NCBI RefSeq assembly: GCF_900591205.1
Contig: NZ_UUPU01000013.1
Coordinates: forward strand, 1-64,000
Direction of reading: 5' to 3'
DNA from: Pseudomonas viridiflava
Lineage (GTDB): Bacteria; Pseudomonadota; Gammaproteobacteria; Pseudomonadales; Pseudomonadaceae
DNA length: 64,000 nucleotides
This document shows positions 41,026 to 49,498 of this stretch, piece after piece. How positions within the stretch are numbered: the stretch's first letter is position 1; each line of letters opens with the position of its first letter. A model generated the notes under the pieces. The model was not told the DNA's origin and did no database searches. It worked only from the letters and a program-made list of their open reading frames with translations. A program made the translations under genes and the position numbers.

Positions 41026-42430
41026 CAAAAAGGTCAAAATCCTCGCCACCCTGGGCCCGGCCACCGACGGCATAGATGACATCCGTGAGTTGGTGGAAGC
41101 CGGCGTGAATATCTTCCGCCTCAACTTCAGCCACGGCGACCATGCCGATCACGCCCAGCGCTACCAATGGATTCGCCAGGTGGAACTCCAGCTGAATTAC
41201 CCGCTGGGCATCCTGATGGACCTGCAGGGGCCGAAACTGCGGGTCGGGCGCTTTGCCGAGGGCAAGGTGCAATTGGTGCGTGGCCAGGCCCTGCGCCTGG
41301 ACCTGGACCCCACGCCGGGTGATCAATGCCGGGTCAACCTGCCCCACCCGGAAATCATCGCAGCGCTGGAGCCCGGCATGGACCTGCTGCTGGACGACGG
41401 CAAGCTGCGCCTGCGGGTGATCACCAAGCATGCCGACGCCATCGACACCACTGTGCTGAATGGCGGCGAATTATCCGACCGCAAAGGCGTGAACGTCCCA
41501 CAAGCCCTGCTGGAACTCAGCCCATTGACCGCCAAGGATCGCCGCGACTTGAGCTTCGGCCTGGAACTGGGCGTGGACTGGGTGGCGCTGTCGTTTGTGC
41601 AGCGCCCGGAAGATATCCGCGAGGCTCGCGAGTTGATCGGCGACAAAGCCTTCCTGATGGCCAAGATCGAGAAGCCGTCCGCCGTGCAACGCCTGCGCGA
41701 AATCGCCGAGCTGAGCGACGCAATCATGGTGGCCAGAGGCGACTTGGGCGTCGAGGTGCCCGCCGAGAGCGTGCCGCAAATCCAGAAAGACATCATCAGC
41801 ACCTGCCGCCAGCTGGGTAAACCGGTAGTGGTGGCCACGCAGATGCTCGAATCCATGCGTTTTTCCCCGGCGCCAACCCGTGCCGAAGTCACCGATGTAG
41901 CCAACGCCGTGGCTGAGGGCGCGGACGCAGTAATGCTGTCGGCGGAAACCGCGTCGGGCGAGTACCCGCTGGAAGCCGTGCAGATGATGAGCAAGATCAT
42001 CCGCCAGGTCGAAAACGGCCCGGACTACCAGACCCAACTGGATGTGAGCCGGCCCAAGGCGGATGCCACGGTGTCGGACGCCATCAGCTGCGCGATCCGC
42101 CGTATCAGCAGCATCCTGCCGGTGGCGGTGCTGGTGAACTACAGCGAGTCCGGCAGCTCCAGCCTGCGCGCAGCGCGGGAACGGCCGGTGGCACCGATTC
42201 TCAACCTCACACCGAACCTTTCCACGGCGCGGCGTTTGAGCGTGGCGTGGGGCGTGCATTCGGTGGTCAACGATCGGCTGCGCCAGGTGGATGAGGTGTG
42301 TTCCACCGCGCTGGAAATCGCCCAGGCCCAGGGTATGGCGCAGCGTGGGGATACGTTGGTGATTACGGCGGGGGTGCCGTTCGGGCAGCCGGGGTCGACC
42401 AACTCGCTGCGTATCGAGACGTTGATTTAG
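41015..42430 (+). CDS. pyk: Pyruvate kinase
   Basis: This 471-aa enzyme makes pyruvate and ATP from phosphoenolpyruvate. It shows KILATLGPA, FRLNFSHGDHADH, the catalytic Lys region FLMAKIEKPSAV, MVARGDLGVEVP and the signature TRAEVTDVANAV. The start at 41015 (MTPDKKVKI) overlaps the end of ttuD, indicating translational coupling. This links 2-phosphoglycerate (through enolase elsewhere) to pyruvate and makes the operon a full glyoxylate-to-pyruvate route. It is probably a paralogue of a housekeeping pyruvate kinase encoded elsewhere. Confidence 0.95.
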   Translation: MTPDKKVKILATLGPATDGIDDIRELVEAGVNIFRLNFSHGDHADHAQRYQWIRQVELQLNYPLGILMDLQGPKLRVGRFAEGKVQLVRGQALRLDLDPTPGDQCRVNLPHPEIIAALEPGMDLLLDDGKLRLRVITKHADAIDTTVLNGGELSDRKGVNVPQALLELSPLTAKDRRDLSFGLELGVDWVALSFVQRPEDIREARELIGDKAFLMAKIEKPSAVQRLREIAELSDAIMVARGDLGVEVPAESVPQIQKDIISTCRQLGKPVVVATQMLESMRFSPAPTRAEVTDVANAVAEGADAVMLSAETASGEYPLEAVQMMSKIIRQVENGPDYQTQLDVSRPKADATVSDAISCAIRRISSILPVAVLVNYSESGSSSLRAARERPVAPILNLTPNLSTARRLSVAWGVHSVVNDRLRQVDEVCSTALEIAQAQGMAQRGDTLVITAGVPFGQPGSTNSLRIETLI

Positions 42431-42445
42431 CGCCTGCAAGGGCCT

Positions 42446-42520
42446 CATCGCGGGCAAGCGACCTCCCACACTTGACCGTGTTCACCTCAGTCCAATGTGG
42501 GAGCTGGCTTGCCTGCGAAG
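42446..42520. repeat. REP pair between pyk and the urea transporter gene
   Basis: A degenerate REP (ATCGCGGGCAAGCGACCTCCCACA) faces a standard AATGTGGGAGCTGGCTTGCC copy in the 120-bp gap. Confidence 0.8.
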
Positions 42521-42550
42521 GGCACAACTCGGTCCCACTGACTAACCACC

Positions 42551-43426
42551 ATGCACAACCCAACCTGCCCCGACTGGGCCGAAGCCCTGCTCAACGGCTT
42601 CAGCCAGACTTTCCTGCAACGCCAGCCGCTGTGTGGCCTGCTGTGCCTGCTGGCCATCCTGATCGGCGCCCCGGACTTGCTCGGCGGGGCGTTGCTGGGT
42701 GGCGTCGCCGGTTTGCTCACGGCTCAACGCCGGGGCTATCCCAAGGCCGAGCGCCAAGCGGGGCTTTATAGCTATAACGGTGTGCTGCTGGGCTTGCTGG
42801 TCAGCCAGCATTTCACCTGGTCGGCCTTGTTGCCGCCGCTGATTCTGGCGTGTGGCGGCCTAAGTGCGATGCTGACGCGGCAATGGTTGAAGTACGCCAG
42901 CCAGCCCGATGACTTGCCGGCCTATACCGCGCCGTTTGTCGGCCTGGGCTGGTTGCTGATGGGCAGCGTGTCGCAGCGCACCGTTGCCGTGAGCGAGCCC
43001 GACACCCTGGCCGTGCTCACCGCGCCCTTTACCGGGCTCGCGCAAGTCATGCTGCTGGACCAGCCGCTGGCGGGCGCCTTGATCGCACTGGGCCTGCTGC
43101 TGGCCAACCGTCGCGCCGCCGCGTGGGCATTGTTCGGCGCCAGTACCGGGGTGCTGGTCGCCCTGCTGCTGGACGAACCCGCCGGTGCCCTGCTTGGCCT
43201 GCACAGCTACAACCCGGCATTGGCCGCCCTGGCCCTGAGCCAAGTACGCCGCCAACCCTGGCTACCGTTGCTCGGCATCCTGTTGGCGATCATCCTCACC
43301 CCAGGCTTCGCCGCCCTGCATCTGCCCGCGCTGACCGCGCCGTTTATCCTCGCCTGCTGGCTGGTGCGCGCCGGCCGCCGAATGCTCAGGAAACCCCGCA
43401 TGGACAGCCCCTTCGAATCCCCCTAG
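42551..43426 (+). CDS. Urea transporter (UT family)
   Basis: This 291-aa membrane protein has about ten helices and an internal duplication typical of UT channels. The two halves show related motifs: LYSYNGVLLGLLV (about residue 75) and LHSYNPALAALAL (about 218), matching the conserved selectivity-filter entrance of urea channels. It should allow passive urea passage across the inner membrane. Its position after the glyoxylate genes fits breakdown of allantoin or ureidoglycolate, which releases both glyoxylate and urea. No urease gene is in the window. Confidence 0.86.
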   Translation: MHNPTCPDWAEALLNGFSQTFLQRQPLCGLLCLLAILIGAPDLLGGALLGGVAGLLTAQRRGYPKAERQAGLYSYNGVLLGLLVSQHFTWSALLPPLILACGGLSAMLTRQWLKYASQPDDLPAYTAPFVGLGWLLMGSVSQRTVAVSEPDTLAVLTAPFTGLAQVMLLDQPLAGALIALGLLLANRRAAAWALFGASTGVLVALLLDEPAGALLGLHSYNPALAALALSQVRRQPWLPLLGILLAIILTPGFAALHLPALTAPFILACWLVRAGRRMLRKPRMDSPFESP

Positions 43427-43457
43427 GCTTGCCCGATATTCAATGCAGGCGGGATTT

Positions 43458-44279
43458 ATGGACAGCAACAACGACTGGCGCCAGCGCCTCTACGTCATGG
43501 TTTTTCAAAGTGACACGGTTGCCGGGCGGCGCTTTGACGGCATCCTGCTGCTGATCATCCTCGCCAGCCTGGTGATCGTGATGCTCGACAGCATCGACCA
43601 GATACACCAGAACTACGCTGATGTGCTGGCCTACATCGAGTGGGGCTTTACGCTGATCTTCCTGATCGAGTACGGCCTGCGCCTGTACTGCTCGCCCAAG
43701 CCGCTGCGCTATGCCTTCAGCTTTTACGGGCTGGTGGATTTGCTGGCCATCGTCCCCGGCATCCTCGCGTTGTATTACAGCGACGCGCAGTACCTGCTGA
43801 TCATCCGCATCATCCGAATGCTGCGGATCTTCCGCGTACTCAAACTCAGTCCGTACCTCAAACAGGCCAATTACCTGATGGCCGCGCTGCGCGGCAGCAA
43901 GCAGAAGATCGTGGTGTTCCTGGTCAGCGTGTGCACCCTGGTTACTGTGTTCGGCACCTTGATGTACGTGATCGAAGGCCCGGAACACGGGTTTACCAGC
44001 ATTCCCAAAGGGATCTATTGGGCGATCGTGACGCTGACCACCGTGGGCTTTGGCGATATCGTGCCCAAGACCCCGCTGGGCCAGGTGATTTCGTCACTGG
44101 TGATGATCACCGGTTACTCGATCATCGCCGTGCCCACCGGTATTTTTACCGCCGAACTGGCGAGCGCCATGCGCGGTGAACAGCTGCAAACCGACTGCCC
44201 GGTGTGCAAGAAAGACAGCCATGAGCCCAACGCGGCGTTTTGCTCGCGCTGTGGCAACGCTCTTTTCAAGAAAGTGGAA
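43458..44279 (+). CDS. Voltage-gated potassium channel family protein
   Basis: This 273-aa protein has six membrane segments. S4 carries regularly spaced Arg residues (RIIRMLRIFRVLKL), and the pore contains the K+ selectivity filter TTVGFGD. The C-terminus has a zinc-ribbon-like CPVC...CSRC pair (about residues 245 and 263), an uncommon cytoplasmic tail. The ATG at 43458 gives MDSNNDWRQRL; an ATG five codons upstream is also possible. The frame ends with TAA at 44280-44282. It sits close behind the urea transporter gene with its own start region. Confidence 0.9.
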
Positions 44280-44387
44280 TAAGCAAAGTTCGTTTTAATC
44301 TTTAAGCGTCTATGCAGCCCCGGCTATAGTCGCTGGCAAAATGCCCCCACTCAAACGACAACCTTCTCGAACAACAAGGAATGAGCA

Positions 44388-45392
44388 GTGAAAAAACTCG
44401 TTAGCGCCTCTCTCCTGGCCGCCGGCCTTGCCCTGGCGGGCGCCGTCCAGGCTGCCCCCGTCACACTGCTCAACGTCTCCTATGACGTGATGCGAGATTT
44501 CTACAAGGACTACAACGCCGCCTTCCAGAAGCATTGGGAAGTCGAGCACCCGAACGACAAACTGACCCTGCAGATGTCTTTCGGCGGCTCCAGCAAACAA
44601 GCGCGCTCGGTGATCGACGGTCTGCCGGCGGATGTGATCACCATGAACATGGCCACCGACATCAACGCGCTGGTCGACAACGGCAAACTGGTGCCGGACA
44701 ACTGGGTCACCCGCCTGCCGAACAACAGCGCGCCGTTCACCTCCGCCACCGTGTTTATCGTGCGCAAAGGCAACCCGAAAGCCCTGAAAGACTGGCCGGA
44801 CCTGCTTAAAGATGGCGTGCAAGTGATCGTGCCCAACCCGAAAACCTCGGGCAATGGCCGCTATACCTATCTCTCGGCCTGGGGCTACGTGCTGAAAAAC
44901 GGCGGCGACGAAAACAAGGCCAAGGCGTTTGTCGGCAAGCTGTTCAAGCAAGCCCCGGTACTGGACACCGGCGGCCGTGCGGCGACCACCACGTTCATGA
45001 CCAACCAGATCGGTGACGTACTGGTGACTTTTGAAAACGAAGCGGAAATGATCGCCCGTGAATTTGGCCGTGATCAGTTCGAAGTGATCTACCCAAGCGT
45101 GTCCGCCGAAGCTGAACCGCCGGTGTCGGTGGTCGACAAAGTGGTCGAGAAGAAAGGCACCCGCGCGGCCGCCGAAGACTACCTGAAGTACCTGTGGTCG
45201 CCGGAAGGCCAGGAAATCGCCGCCAACAACTACCTGCGCCCGCGTGATCCGAAGGTACTGGCCAAGTACACCGACCGCTTCCCGAAAGTCGACTTCCTGT
45301 CGGTGGAGAAGACCTTTGGTGACTGGCGCACCGTGCAGAAAACCCACTTCAATGACGGTGGGGTTTTCGATCAGATCTACAGCGGCCAATAA
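44388..45392 (+). CDS. cysP: Sulfate ABC transporter periplasmic binding protein
   Basis: This 334-aa periplasmic protein has a signal peptide ending GAVQAAP and closely fits the Sbp/CysP family: LLNVSYDVMRDFYKDYN, FGGSSKQARSVIDGL, RLPNNSAPFTSATVFIVRKG and NPKTSGNGRYTYLSAWGY. It delivers sulfate or thiosulfate to the CysTWA permease, which is not encoded here, so it is an orphan. Sbp and CysP cannot be told apart with certainty from sequence; the symbol follows my memory of the similar P. aeruginosa neighbourhood. Confidence 0.88.
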   Translation: MKKLVSASLLAAGLALAGAVQAAPVTLLNVSYDVMRDFYKDYNAAFQKHWEVEHPNDKLTLQMSFGGSSKQARSVIDGLPADVITMNMATDINALVDNGKLVPDNWVTRLPNNSAPFTSATVFIVRKGNPKALKDWPDLLKDGVQVIVPNPKTSGNGRYTYLSAWGYVLKNGGDENKAKAFVGKLFKQAPVLDTGGRAATTTFMTNQIGDVLVTFENEAEMIAREFGRDQFEVIYPSVSAEAEPPVSVVDKVVEKKGTRAAAEDYLKYLWSPEGQEIAANNYLRPRDPKVLAKYTDRFPKVDFLSVEKTFGDWRTVQKTHFNDGGVFDQIYSGQ

Positions 45393-45420
45393 ACCGCTCG
45401 ACTGAAGAAATGCAGTAAAA

Positions 45421-45451
45421 ATGTGGGAGGGGCCACCGCCCCTCCCACAGT
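45421..45451. terminator. Short perfect inverted repeat between convergent genes
   Basis: GTGGGAGGGG-CCACCG-CCCCTCCCAC is a 10-bp perfect stem between cysP and the convergent DUF5666-like gene. It looks like a minimal or deleted REP pair whose ends face each other, and would work as a stem-loop for both transcripts, though no long U-tract follows. Confidence 0.6.
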
Positions 45452-45469
45452 TGGTTTTATGCTTGGCAG

Positions 45470-46084
45470 TTACATTGGCGGTGTCACGCCGTCTTTACCG
45501 GCCGAGATGGCCTGGGCCGTGATAATCCCATCCGCCCCCTGCGCCGCAAACATCACCACCTTCACCCCTGGCTTGAGCAAACTGCGATCACCTGGCTCCA
45601 GGTTGACGATCGGCACATCATCCGGCACCACGATCTTCTGCTCGCCGCCCTTGTACTTCACGGTCAAGGTTCGCCCGTTGCTGACCACCAGGTCGCCGAC
45701 GGTGCCGTTGGTCATGCTGCTGCCTTCTTTCAAATCAAACGCCCGGTGCCCGTCACCCGTGCCGGCCATGGCCGGTGGAAACACGTGCACTTCGAGGGCG
45801 GTCAAGGTGCCGTCCGAATTGGGCATGGCGGCCGAGCCGATATAGCTGCCGGGCTTGATCTCGTCGATCTTGGCCAGAGTGACGGCACGGACCTGGGTGT
45901 CTTTGGTCAGGTGCACGGTGACCTCTTCGCCGCTATTGACCTTGACATGCATGGCGTCGCCGTCGATCGCCGTGATGGCGCCGCGTACACCGACCCGCGG
46001 CGCATCGGCGGCCTGAGCCAAGCCTACGGCCATGGCCGCAGCGAGGGTTGAAGCCAGGAGCATCTTGTTCAACGTGATTTTCAT
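45470..46084 (-). CDS. Exported DUF5666-like protein
   Basis: This 204-aa periplasmic protein has a signal peptide ending GLAQAAD. The mature part is a series of short beta-rich units of about 45 residues, each with a G-x-I/V-x-x-(I/V)-(D/S)-G(D/N) start (VRGAITAIDGDAMHVKV, NGTVGDLVVSNGRTLTVKY). This resembles the small OB-like DUF5666 repeats. No enzyme motif is seen. The ATG at 46084 (MKITLNKML) is preferred to the upstream extension, which has no signal sequence logic. Function is unknown. Confidence 0.75.
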   Translation of the reverse strand: MKITLNKMLLASTLAAAMAVGLAQAADAPRVGVRGAITAIDGDAMHVKVNSGEEVTVHLTKDTQVRAVTLAKIDEIKPGSYIGSAAMPNSDGTLTALEVHVFPPAMAGTGDGHRAFDLKEGSSMTNGTVGDLVVSNGRTLTVKYKGGEQKIVVPDDVPIVNLEPGDRSLLKPGVKVVMFAAQGADGIITAQAISAGKDGVTPPM

Positions 46085-46260
46085 TGCAGTGGATTTCCTG
46101 TTTCGGCAGTTGTGTCTGAATGTATCATTGGCGCTCGCGCAGAAAGTTAACGATTCACTCATCATTACCGGACATGAGTGTTATCACTGCCAGCGGCCTA
46201 CTCTGGCTACGGTGTTGTCTTTAGGCTCGCCCCACTTTCATTCGCATTTATGAGAACACC

Positions 46261-47457
46261 ATGAACGCTACGACCCACGCTACAAGCACCATGACCCGGA
46301 GCATGGTGATGCTGTTTGCGTTTTGCTGCGGCGCCATCGTCGCCAACATCTACTACGCGCAGCCGATCATCGAATTGATTGCGCCGGACATCGGCCTCAC
46401 CCCGGCAATGGCCAGCCTGATCGTATCCCTCACGCAAATCGGTTATGCCCTGGGCCTGTTCTTCCTGGTGCCCCTGGGTGACCTGCTGGAAAACCGCAAG
46501 CTGATGATCACCACTACCGTGGTGGCCATCGCCAGCCTACTGGGCGCAGCGTTTACCGAGCAGCCGAATTTGTTCCTTCTTGTGTCGCTGCTGATCGGAT
46601 TCAGTTCCGTCTCGGTACAAATCCTGATCCCGCTGGCCGCGCACCTGGCGCCGGCAGAGTCACGCGGCCGGGTCGTCGGCAGCATCATGGGCGGCCTGCT
46701 GCTGGGTATCCTGCTGGCACGGCCGGTATCCAGCTTGGTGGCCGACCACTTTGGCTGGCGTGCGATGTTCATGGCGGCGGCCGCATTGATGGCGTTTATC
46801 AGCGTGGTGCTGATGCTGACCATCCCCAAGCGCCAGCCGGATCACAGCGCCAGTTATGGCCAACTGCTGCGCTCGCTGGGCACGCTGCTGCGCCGGCAAC
46901 CGGTGCTGCGCCAACGAGCGTTCTATCAAGGCGGCATGTTCGCTACCTTCAGCCTGTTCTGGACCGCAGCGCCATTGGAGCTGGCGCGTAATCACGGCCT
47001 GAGCCAAAGCGAGATCGCGCTGTTTGCCCTGGTCGGAGCCCTGGGCGCCATCGCTGCGCCGATCGCCGGGCGCCTGGCCGATGCCGGCCATACACACCGC
47101 GCCTCCCTGCTGGCGATGCTGTTTGCCGCTCTGAGCTTCCTGCCGGCCTTTGTGCATCCGCTGTATAGCGTAATCGGCCTGGCAGTCACCGGCGTGGTGC
47201 TGGACTTCTGCGTGCAGATGAACATGGTCCTCGGCCAGCGCGCCATCTACGCCCTCGACGCCAACAGCCGCAGTCGCCTGAATGCGCTGTACATGACCAG
47301 CATCTTCATCGGTGGCGCGTTCGGCTCGGCCATCGCCAGCAGCGTGTACGAGCACGGCGGTTGGCTGGGGGTGATGCTGGTGGGCAGTGCGTTCCCACTG
47401 CTGGCCTTGTTGCGGTTCCTGAGTGCTTCGCGTGGCGCCGCGGTCGCTACCGCCTGA
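46261..47457 (+). CDS. MFS transporter (DHA1-type)
   Basis: This 398-aa inner-membrane protein has twelve predicted helices. Motif A is VPLGDLLENRKLM between helices 2 and 3, and NIYYAQPIIELIAPDIG in helix 1 is typical of the drug/sugar-efflux group. The central loop is short and basic. The substrate is unknown; efflux of small toxic compounds is the usual role. It is divergent from the DUF5666-like gene over 176 bp and convergent with hicB, with only a 6-bp gap. Confidence 0.87.
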   Translation: MNATTHATSTMTRSMVMLFAFCCGAIVANIYYAQPIIELIAPDIGLTPAMASLIVSLTQIGYALGLFFLVPLGDLLENRKLMITTTVVAIASLLGAAFTEQPNLFLLVSLLIGFSSVSVQILIPLAAHLAPAESRGRVVGSIMGGLLLGILLARPVSSLVADHFGWRAMFMAAAALMAFISVVLMLTIPKRQPDHSASYGQLLRSLGTLLRRQPVLRQRAFYQGGMFATFSLFWTAAPLELARNHGLSQSEIALFALVGALGAIAAPIAGRLADAGHTHRASLLAMLFAALSFLPAFVHPLYSVIGLAVTGVVLDFCVQMNMVLGQRAIYALDANSRSRLNALYMTSIFIGGAFGSAIASSVYEHGGWLGVMLVGSAFPLLALLRFLSASRGAAVATA

Positions 47458-47463
47458 TTGCCG

Positions 47464-47868
47464 TTACGAACGCACCAACTTCTCCAAAGCCGCGTCCGCC
47501 AGAAATGACGAGCGGCTTTTGACCTTGTGCTCGCGCACATACCGGTCAATGCGCTGGATGACATAACCGGGCAAGGTCACATTGACCTTCTCGGTTTTGC
47601 CCAGATAGGGCGAGATGTCCAACTCCAACATGCCCCAGCCCATCCCCGCGTAGTCTTCGTGGGCGTGGTGGTTGGCCACCGATGTCGGCATCGGAATTAC
47701 CCCACCCTCTGCGGCGATCTCCTGCAACAGGATGTGCGCTACTTCCACAGCGGCGTTGTACGCTTCCTCAAAGCTGTCCCCGGCGGTGACCGCACCTGGA
47801 ATATCGGGGATCTGAATGCCGGTGGCGATGAAGTCGTCGCCCCATTCGATACAGATTGGGTATTGCAT
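47464..47868 (-). CDS. hicB: HicB-family antitoxin
   Basis: This 134-aa antitoxin has the N-terminal HicB partial RNase-H-like domain (YPICIEWGDDFIATGIQIPD, then PGAVTAGDSFEEAYNAAVEV) that covers the toxin. The C-terminal ribbon-helix-helix DNA-binding region (VNVTLPGYVIQRIDRYV, KSRSSFLADAALEKL) lets it autorepress the operon. It follows hicA by 11 bp, the usual toxin-first order. It ends just 6 bp from the MFS gene, without a visible terminator. Confidence 0.93.
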   Translation of the reverse strand: MQYPICIEWGDDFIATGIQIPDIPGAVTAGDSFEEAYNAAVEVAHILLQEIAAEGGVIPMPTSVANHHAHEDYAGMGWGMLELDISPYLGKTEKVNVTLPGYVIQRIDRYVREHKVKSRSSFLADAALEKLVRS

Positions 47869-47879
47869 GCATGCTCTCC

Positions 47880-48068
47880 TTAAAACTGAAACAGCCCGGC
47901 GCGTTTCCTGATGCTTCTGACGGTGCCCAAGGGCAGGTCCTTTTTTGGATGCGGCACCGGGATCGTGTACGGGCTATAGCGGTGAGTAAAAACATGATGA
48001 CTGCCCGTCACCCGATCCAGCACCCAACCCGCCTCTTGCAGCTCCTTGATCAATAGCCTGCTTTGCAC
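47880..48068 (-). CDS. hicA: HicA-family mRNA interferase toxin
   Basis: This 62-aa protein starts with GTG preceded by GGAG. HicA toxins have a double-stranded RNA-binding-like fold and cleave mRNA through a conserved His; here the motif is VTGSHHVFTH (about residue 23), with HPKKDLPLGTVRSIRKRAG near the C-terminus. Its length is typical. Together with hicB it is a complete type II toxin-antitoxin module. Both genes appear intact. Confidence 0.92.
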   Translation of the reverse strand: MQSRLLIKELQEAGWVLDRVTGSHHVFTHRYSPYTIPVPHPKKDLPLGTVRSIRKRAGLFQF

Positions 48069-48095
48069 TCCAGCCTCCTTGGCTCGGCCTGAATA

Positions 48096-48118
48096 AAAGT
48101 AACCCTAGAGTTATCTTT
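48096..48118. promoter_or_regulatory. Possible hicAB operator
   Basis: AAAGTAAC and GTTATCTTT face each other around CCTAGA, about 30-50 bp upstream of the hicA start. The imperfect inverted repeat lies where a HicB ribbon-helix-helix dimer would bind. A weak TTGAGT-17-TACTTT promoter on the minus strand overlaps it. Confidence 0.45.
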
Positions 48119-48306
48119 ACTCAAGCACAAAAGCACCGATCGCGACTGGCGGTTGTTTTACCGGATATTGAAAGCTGGAGATTTATTCCTGAATGGCATA
48201 GATCCCGATTCTTAGTGATCGGCCGCCGCGAAACGCTTGGGGATCGGCCAGCCCGGGACCTATGGCGAGTGCCAAAGCGCGGGCATTTGTGGAGTAGGTG
48301 GAGGGG

Positions 48307-49425
48307 TTATTGGCTTAGCACCGCAGGCGTAAACCGGGGGATACGCCCATTCAACGACGGCCAATAGCCGTGGTGGCGAGCATTAGCCCATACACTCGGC
48401 CGACGAAGTAATTCCAGGAGCACCTGCGCAGCAAGGGTCAACGCGAGCGTTTGGCCGGGACATTGATGTTTACCCGAGCCAAAGCTGAAGATTCGTCGAT
48501 GCGCCCGATCGAGCACCAAGCTGTCCGGATCAGGGTTCGCAACAGGGTCGCGATTGGCAGAAGCCAGCAATACCAGCACGGTATCCCGTTCCTCTAAAAC
48601 GGTATTGCCGATCAGGCAACGCCTGGCAACAAATCGCCGGGTGTTCTGCACCGGCGAATCGTAGCGGGCCACCTCTTCCACCCACGCAGTCACCAACGTC
48701 GGCACACGCTGAATCTGTTCCAGCAGATCAGGCCGCCGAGCCAGCATCACCAGCGCATTGCCGATCAGGCCAGCGCTCGCTTCACAGGTCTGGGATAACA
48801 AGCCGATCAGGTTGGCATTCAATACGTTCGCGTGCCCCCAGTCACCGCGATAGAGAGACGCCAGCGGCGCGGTTTGTTCGAGCACGTCACTGAACATCTG
48901 ACCCAACTGCGTTGCCCCAACATCCGCACGTTGCAATTGAGCGTCGTTACTCAGCGGCGACAGGCAGGCGACGAAGTCCCGCGTCAATCCGGCCACGACC
49001 TTCAACTGCTCGCCAGGCACACCCAACAGGCTTGCCATCACCGCGACGGGTATTGTGAACATCCACTCGTCCAGGCTTTCGACGCGGTCCACCAGTTGGC
49101 TGACCAAGCCCACAATAAGCTGCGGTTGCACGGCGCCCAGAGCGGGTTCGACCAGCGCCCTCGGGCAGGCATGGGCCAAGCCTTCATTCATGCGCATCAA
49201 CCGCGCAAACACCTGGCCTGCCGCACGCTGAGCAATCACGCAAGGCACGGGTTCATGCAGCGGGCGCACGCGACAATCCGGATGCGCCAGAACAGCCTCG
49301 ACCACCTTGGCGCGGCTGGCTATCCACATCCCGAGATCGGTGTCGAACACCCACTCGTCAGCGCACCGTAAGCGGGCGTAATAGTCATAAGGGTCGGCAT
49401 GGGTCGCGGCTTCCAACGGTGTCAT
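48307..49425 (-). CDS. Cytochrome P450
   Basis: This 372-aa soluble P450 has the haem-ligand loop FSFGSGKHQCPG (Cys about residue 327), the ExxR pair in the K-helix replaced in appearance by EEVARYDSPVQNTRRFV, and the I-helix region LIGLLSQTCEASAGLIGNAL. In the I-helix the usual acid-Thr pair reads CEASAG, with Ser in place of Thr. No ferredoxin or reductase gene is near. The ATG at 49425 gives a normal N-terminus (MTPLEAATHADPYDYYARL). It is divergent from an ArsR-type regulator, which probably controls it. The substrate is unknown. Confidence 0.9.
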   Translation of the reverse strand: MTPLEAATHADPYDYYARLRCADEWVFDTDLGMWIASRAKVVEAVLAHPDCRVRPLHEPVPCVIAQRAAGQVFARLMRMNEGLAHACPRALVEPALGAVQPQLIVGLVSQLVDRVESLDEWMFTIPVAVMASLLGVPGEQLKVVAGLTRDFVACLSPLSNDAQLQRADVGATQLGQMFSDVLEQTAPLASLYRGDWGHANVLNANLIGLLSQTCEASAGLIGNALVMLARRPDLLEQIQRVPTLVTAWVEEVARYDSPVQNTRRFVARRCLIGNTVLEERDTVLVLLASANRDPVANPDPDSLVLDRAHRRIFSFGSGKHQCPGQTLALTLAAQVLLELLRRPSVWANARHHGYWPSLNGRIPRFTPAVLSQ

Positions 49426-49449
49426 CAGGACGTCCTGTTCATAAAGAAC

Positions 49450-49479
49450 CGTTACTATCAGCCGCCTCATACGGTAACG
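49450..49479. promoter_or_regulatory. Inverted repeat in the P450/ArsR divergent promoter
   Basis: CGTTAC (49450-49455) and GTAACG (49474-49479) form a perfect 6-bp inverted repeat with 18 bases between them in the 73-bp space separating the two divergent genes. The location fits an operator for the ArsR-type regulator. Confidence 0.45.
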
Positions 49480-49498
49480 CTTCGCTCAGGAACGAAAT

